This document shows, in pieces, positions 4,644 to 7,447 of a stretch of DNA of 7,447 bases. Source of the DNA: Acidobacteriota bacterium. GTDB lineage: Bacteria; Acidobacteriota; Blastocatellia; Pyrinomonadales; Pyrinomonadaceae. The position numbers were made by a program, and so were the translations under genes. How positions within the stretch are numbered: the first letter of the stretch is position 1; the number at the start of each line of letters is the position of its first letter. The notes below the pieces were generated by a model that worked only from the letters and a program-made list of their open reading frames with translations, did no database searches and was not told the DNA's origin. Location: NCBI GenBank assembly GCA_020199975.1, contig JAIVJP010000510.1, positions 1-7,447 of the forward strand. The letters run 5' to 3'.

Positions 4644-6728
4644 TCAAAACTCGATCACTACGCCGACAGACGGCAGGATCGGCAGGACGCGATCGAGTTG
4701 GCCGAAAACACGCCCGTCGAAACCAAAACCATCAAAGCCAGCGTAGCGCACGTTGTTTCGGTTCAGTGCGTTTATCACCTCGCCGGTCACTGTCAGTTTC
4801 CACTTTCTGAAGAGGAACGCCTTGCTAAGGCGCAAGTCTGCGCGACTGTAGTCCGGTAATCGCGCCAGATTGCGTTTGCTTGAAAGAAAAAATCCTGAAC
4901 CAACCTGACGAAAGAAGCCGGGAACAGGCTGGCCGCTGCCATAGCGCCACGCGCCACTGAGATTCCACGTATCAGTAAAACGATAGCTGCCATAAACGTT
5001 GACTGTGTGACGCTGATCCGTATCGCTCACAAAACTGAGGCCAGTCTGCGCATCAGTCAGCTGAGTGCGCGAGTAAGCATAGGAGATCCAGCCGGCGAGC
5101 TTGTTGGCGCTGCGTCTCTGCAGGTTCAACTCCACGCCACGTGCTTTTCCGCGCAACGCGTTCCGAAAGGGGAACTCAGCAAACGTGACACTATTCCCAA
5201 CTAAACGCGGTTCGAAAAGACTAAAGAAGAGACTCGCATCCTTCCGGTCGTAAACCTCTGCGAGCAGTCGTATGCGATCACCAAACAGACGTTCGATGCT
5301 GGCGTTGTAGTGTGTAGAGCGTTCCGCGCGAAGTCCGGGATTACCGAGTCGCCCAAACATTTGCTCAAAATCCGGAAACTGATAGTAGCGTCCAGCGGCC
5401 GCGCGAATTCTCCACTTGTCGCTAATGGCCCAGCTAAATGATGTACGCGGCGAGAGGAGCGTTTCACCCGTCGTGCCGCTGTGCTCGAGGCGGACTCCTC
5501 CAGTGAGTGAAAGTCCCGTGCGTTCGTTGCTCCAGGTTTCTTGAGCGTAGTAAGCCTGTTCCGCCCCACGACGATTAAAGCCATTTACATCCAATTTTCT
5601 GGCGAAGAAATCGAACCGCCGACTGAAGGTATCAACCCGGAGGGAGCGAATGTAAATGCCAGCCTCAATGCGGTGAGACCCACTTGGCTGGAAGTTGACG
5701 TCGCTGCGCACCCCAAACTGCGTACGTTTGCCGTCATCAAGTGTGGTCTCGGCACCATTGATATTCTTGAATGTGGTGCGCAAACCGAACACGCGTGTTT
5801 GCCACAACAGACGTGGATCCTTCGTAAAGCTCCAGTAGCCGTTCAGCAGCAGGTTGCGCGAATCGCCACGAAAGACGTTATTCACGCCCAACAAATTGCG
5901 ATCACGGTTGCGATCATAGTTAAAGGCACCGTAGATGACGGAGACTCCAACTTGATTTCGCTTTAACAGATCGTAGAGCGCTTTCGCCTGCACGTCCGCG
6001 AAGCCGAGAACTGGTGGATTGTTGGTAAACTGGTTCGTATCATTGATGCGTCGCACCAAATACCCGACATAACTCTTTCGCGCGGCAAATAGATATGAGC
6101 CACGATTATCTGCCCCAGTGTCAGGAAAGCCACCTTGTACGGTGTGCACAAAACTGTCGGTGAGCACGTCGTCGAGATAGAGACCGATGCGGTCAAAGCC
6201 CGCGCCGCGAATCGCAAACTCGCTGCGGAAGTCATCATTACTCGTAGCTCCCGGCAATGCTTGGGCTGCCCGCACGGGATCGCCTAGCAGAACACTAGAA
6301 AGTGCCTGTAGCTCTCTCTTATTCAGCGTTTTCTCAGAGGCTGAATTGGTTTCGCTGGTTTCGTAAGGGTCTGGTGTGATGGTGACGTGTTCTGTCAAGG
6401 CCGCGGCATCTTCGTTGAGGGCGATCAAGAACACCTCGTTCTGGCCAGCTTCGAGCGTGATCGTCTTCTTGACCAGCCCGTAATTCACAGTGGTTATGTA
6501 AAGATCAACCTGCCCTACCGGTATGTTCTGAAATGTGAACTCGCCATTGTCGTCTGTGGTAGTGCTCTGCTCCGCCGCATTAGCAATGGTCTTTACCTTA
6601 GCGATTGGTTCACCCGTGCGGGCATCAACGACGCGACCGCGCAAGGTGACGGTCGGCCTTTGTTGCGAGACTACGCTCTGAGTTAAGCAACAAACGACTA
6701 GGGAGAGGGCCAGCAATAGTCTGTTCAT
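4644..6728 (-). CDS. TonB-dependent outer-membrane receptor with an N-terminal carboxypeptidase-regulatory-like domain
   Basis: 694 residues from ATG 6728. An upstream GTG at 6839 would add 37 residues but bury the signal peptide, so 6728 is preferred even though its Shine-Dalgarno is weak. Residues 1-22 form a Sec signal (MNRLLLALSLVVCCLTQSVV). Residues 26-105 are a carboxypeptidase-regulatory-like beta-sandwich (LRGRVVDARTGEPIAKVK, NGEFTFQNIPVGQ). From about 127 comes a TonB plug (DPVRAAQALPGATSNDDFRS, FAIRGAGFDRIGLYLDDVLT). The rest is a 22-strand-type barrel with the expected aromatic-rich alternation, ending in SVGVVIEF with the C-terminal Phe recognised by the BAM machinery. The substrate is unknown. 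At GGFPDTG (199-205) the sequence jumps straight to ADNRGSYLFAARKSY, so the plug's C-terminal part, roughly 60 residues in relatives, seems absent in frame. The gene converges on the peptidase gene with 26 bp between stops. Confidence 0.9.
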   Translation of the reverse strand: MNRLLLALSLVVCCLTQSVVSQQRPTVTLRGRVVDARTGEPIAKVKTIANAAEQSTTTDDNGEFTFQNIPVGQVDLYITTVNYGLVKKTITLEAGQNEVFLIALNEDAAALTEHVTITPDPYETSETNSASEKTLNKRELQALSSVLLGDPVRAAQALPGATSNDDFRSEFAIRGAGFDRIGLYLDDVLTDSFVHTVQGGFPDTGADNRGSYLFAARKSYVGYLVRRINDTNQFTNNPPVLGFADVQAKALYDLLKRNQVGVSVIYGAFNYDRNRDRNLLGVNNVFRGDSRNLLLNGYWSFTKDPRLLWQTRVFGLRTTFKNINGAETTLDDGKRTQFGVRSDVNFQPSGSHRIEAGIYIRSLRVDTFSRRFDFFARKLDVNGFNRRGAEQAYYAQETWSNERTGLSLTGGVRLEHSGTTGETLLSPRTSFSWAISDKWRIRAAAGRYYQFPDFEQMFGRLGNPGLRAERSTHYNASIERLFGDRIRLLAEVYDRKDASLFFSLFEPRLVGNSVTFAEFPFRNALRGKARGVELNLQRRSANKLAGWISYAYSRTQLTDAQTGLSFVSDTDQRHTVNVYGSYRFTDTWNLSGAWRYGSGQPVPGFFRQVGSGFFLSSKRNLARLPDYSRADLRLSKAFLFRKWKLTVTGEVINALNRNNVRYAGFDGFGFDGRVFGQLDRVLPILPSVGVVIEF

Positions 6729-7231
6729 GTATGCGACAGTCTCATAGGACGAAGTTGTTCGAAAGGGGAGATCAGTACGCGAAACCGTGAAAACCTGAGC
6801 TGGGAGCTTCGCAAACATCGCCTCCACCAATAGCGACACGAATGGCTATTCACGCTCGTTCAGAGCGTAGGCAAGCAAGCGATTGCTCCTGGCTGTATAG
6901 AGCAGTTTCGCAGCTTCGTCACTAATAAACCGCTCGTCAGATCGCTAAGACAAACGGCACGCTCGGCGATGCCAGTGTTGACGTGGACATCCAGCAAACC
7001 GTTGCCTTGCGGCAGCTCCGTGTAAGAGTACATCAAGTCGCCTCGCAGCGTGGCGAGCCTTTGAGGGATACAGATCACGCCCCCGAACTCTAGACGGCGG
7101 CGCCTTTTTCTTCGTGTGTTAATATGTACTGCTCTCCGGCGCCCGTCCAGAGCGTTGCCGAGTAATAAGTTAAGCGTTACGAAGCTGCCGCAATTTCGTA
7201 TTTTAACCCAATGAATCCCTAAGAGGTAAAG
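6729..7231. other. Long divergent intergenic region, possibly containing a decayed coding fragment
   Basis: About 500 bp between the TonB receptor start and the plus-strand gene at 7232. A minus-strand frame is open from 7252 to 6860, but its start is a TTG without a ribosome binding site and its first part only mirrors the plus-strand gene start. Part of it, YTELPQGNGLLDVHVNTGIA (about 7030-6970), vaguely recalls the VHxNSGI catalytic-His block of thermolysin-type (M4) peptidases. A small hairpin ACGCTC/GAGCGT lies at 6852-6868. A -10-like TAATAT occurs at 7120-7125 without a -35. No RNA gene was recognised. Confidence 0.45.
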
Positions 7232-7447
7232 ATGCCGGAACTGCGAGGACAACAGGCAACCGACGAGGTCAAACAGGAGTGGACGTTCGCTTATAAGCTT
7301 TACTTGAAAGCGCCCGGCGATCCGCGGGACAAGAAGAATGATCGCTCGGAACGAATTAGCTATGTGGCGCGGGAAATGAACCTAACCCACAAGCAGGCCA
7401 AGCGGCGCATCAGAAACTACGAGTCGTGGCAGCGCAATATCAAGAAG
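7232..7447 (+). CDS. Unrecognised protein with a helix-turn-helix-like segment (runs off right edge)
   Basis: 72 codons are visible from ATG 7232, and the frame is still open at the window end. AGAGG lies 5 nt before the ATG and supports the start. There is no signal peptide or membrane segment. The protein is highly charged and basic, starts MPELRGQQATDEVKQEWTFA, and has a Lys/Asp/Arg-rich stretch (PGDPRDKKNDRSER). It then has ISYVAREMNLTHKQAKRRIR (42-61), which has the spacing of a helix-turn-helix (a V-A-x-x-M-N-L-T turn followed by a basic recognition-like helix). A DNA-binding role is possible but not established. I do not recognise the family. It is divergent from the TonB receptor gene, about 500 bp away. 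Confidence 0.75.
   Translation, partial: MPELRGQQATDEVKQEWTFAYKLYLKAPGDPRDKKNDRSERISYVAREMNLTHKQAKRRIRNYESWQRNIKK

Noticed and set aside
4640..4674. GCCGTC/GACGGC inverted repeat between the convergent genes
   Set aside because: Only 6 bp with a 23-nt loop and mostly inside the receptor coding end; not a credible terminator.
5541..5966. 141-codon plus-strand open frame inside the TonB receptor
   Set aside because: Antisense shadow of the receptor barrel, which reads as a continuous protein.
6729..6839. 37-residue N-terminal extension of the TonB receptor from a GTG at 6839
   Set aside because: It would place the signal peptide internally; Met at 6728 begins a normal Sec signal.
6860..7252. 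130-codon minus-strand open frame
   Set aside because: The start is TTG without a ribosome binding site, the first part is antisense to the start of the plus-strand gene, and the composition is not protein-like except for one short stretch reported separately.
1..7447. CRISPR array, tRNA, rRNA, insertion sequence or toxin-antitoxin system
   Set aside because: No regularly spaced repeats, no cloverleaf or rRNA signature, no transposase or toxin-like small gene pair seen on either strand.

Overview
The window looks like a piece of chromosome from a mid-GC, Gram-negative soil-type bacterium. Acidobacteriota (Blastocatellia / Pyrinomonadaceae-like) is my best guess. The basis is the style of the TonB receptor (carboxypeptidase-regulatory N-terminus, C-terminal Phe), a glycine-zipper secreted protein, a zinc-ribbon protein next to infA, and a coiled-coil/M15-like peptidase that I associate with that phylum. 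This is family recall, not a database result. Nothing suggests a plasmid, phage, integron, CRISPR array or insertion sequence, and I see no tRNA or rRNA.

Layout. Bases 1-188 (minus) hold the first 62 residues of a PLP-dependent cystathionine beta-synthase / cysteine synthase. Upstream of it, 253 to about 430 (minus) looks like the C-terminal scrap of an SGNH-type hydrolase. A perfect 14-bp hairpin (560-597) probably terminates the minus-strand glycine-zipper gene at 668-1012. Next comes a minus-strand RNA/translation cluster, listed here in transcription order: an RRM RNA-binding protein (3262-3642), a RhlE-type DEAD-box RNA helicase (2095-3133), translation initiation factor IF-1 (1766-1987, TTG start) and a zinc-ribbon protein (1362-1751, GTG start). 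The intergenic gaps carry hairpins and short tandem repeats. On the plus strand, 4010-4617 is a membrane-anchored coiled-coil plus M15/Hedgehog-like metallopeptidase gene. It converges on a large TonB-dependent receptor gene (4644-6728, minus). A roughly 500-bp gap separates the receptor from the start of an unrecognised plus-strand gene that runs off the right edge.

How the genes fit together. RRM protein, DEAD-box helicase and IF-1 would act together in RNA remodelling and translation initiation, the kind of set often linked to cold adaptation. The receptor, the glycine-zipper protein and the peptidase are cell-envelope functions.

The striking feature is damage. The helicase lacks roughly 80 residues (motif IV region) and changes frame at the junction. 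The TonB receptor lacks roughly 60 residues of its plug, in frame. The peptidase changes frame between its membrane anchor and its coiled coil. Up to two decayed fragments lie in intergenic DNA. This is either real gene decay or a set of assembly errors, and read-level data would decide. I do not see a convincing previously undescribed system here.
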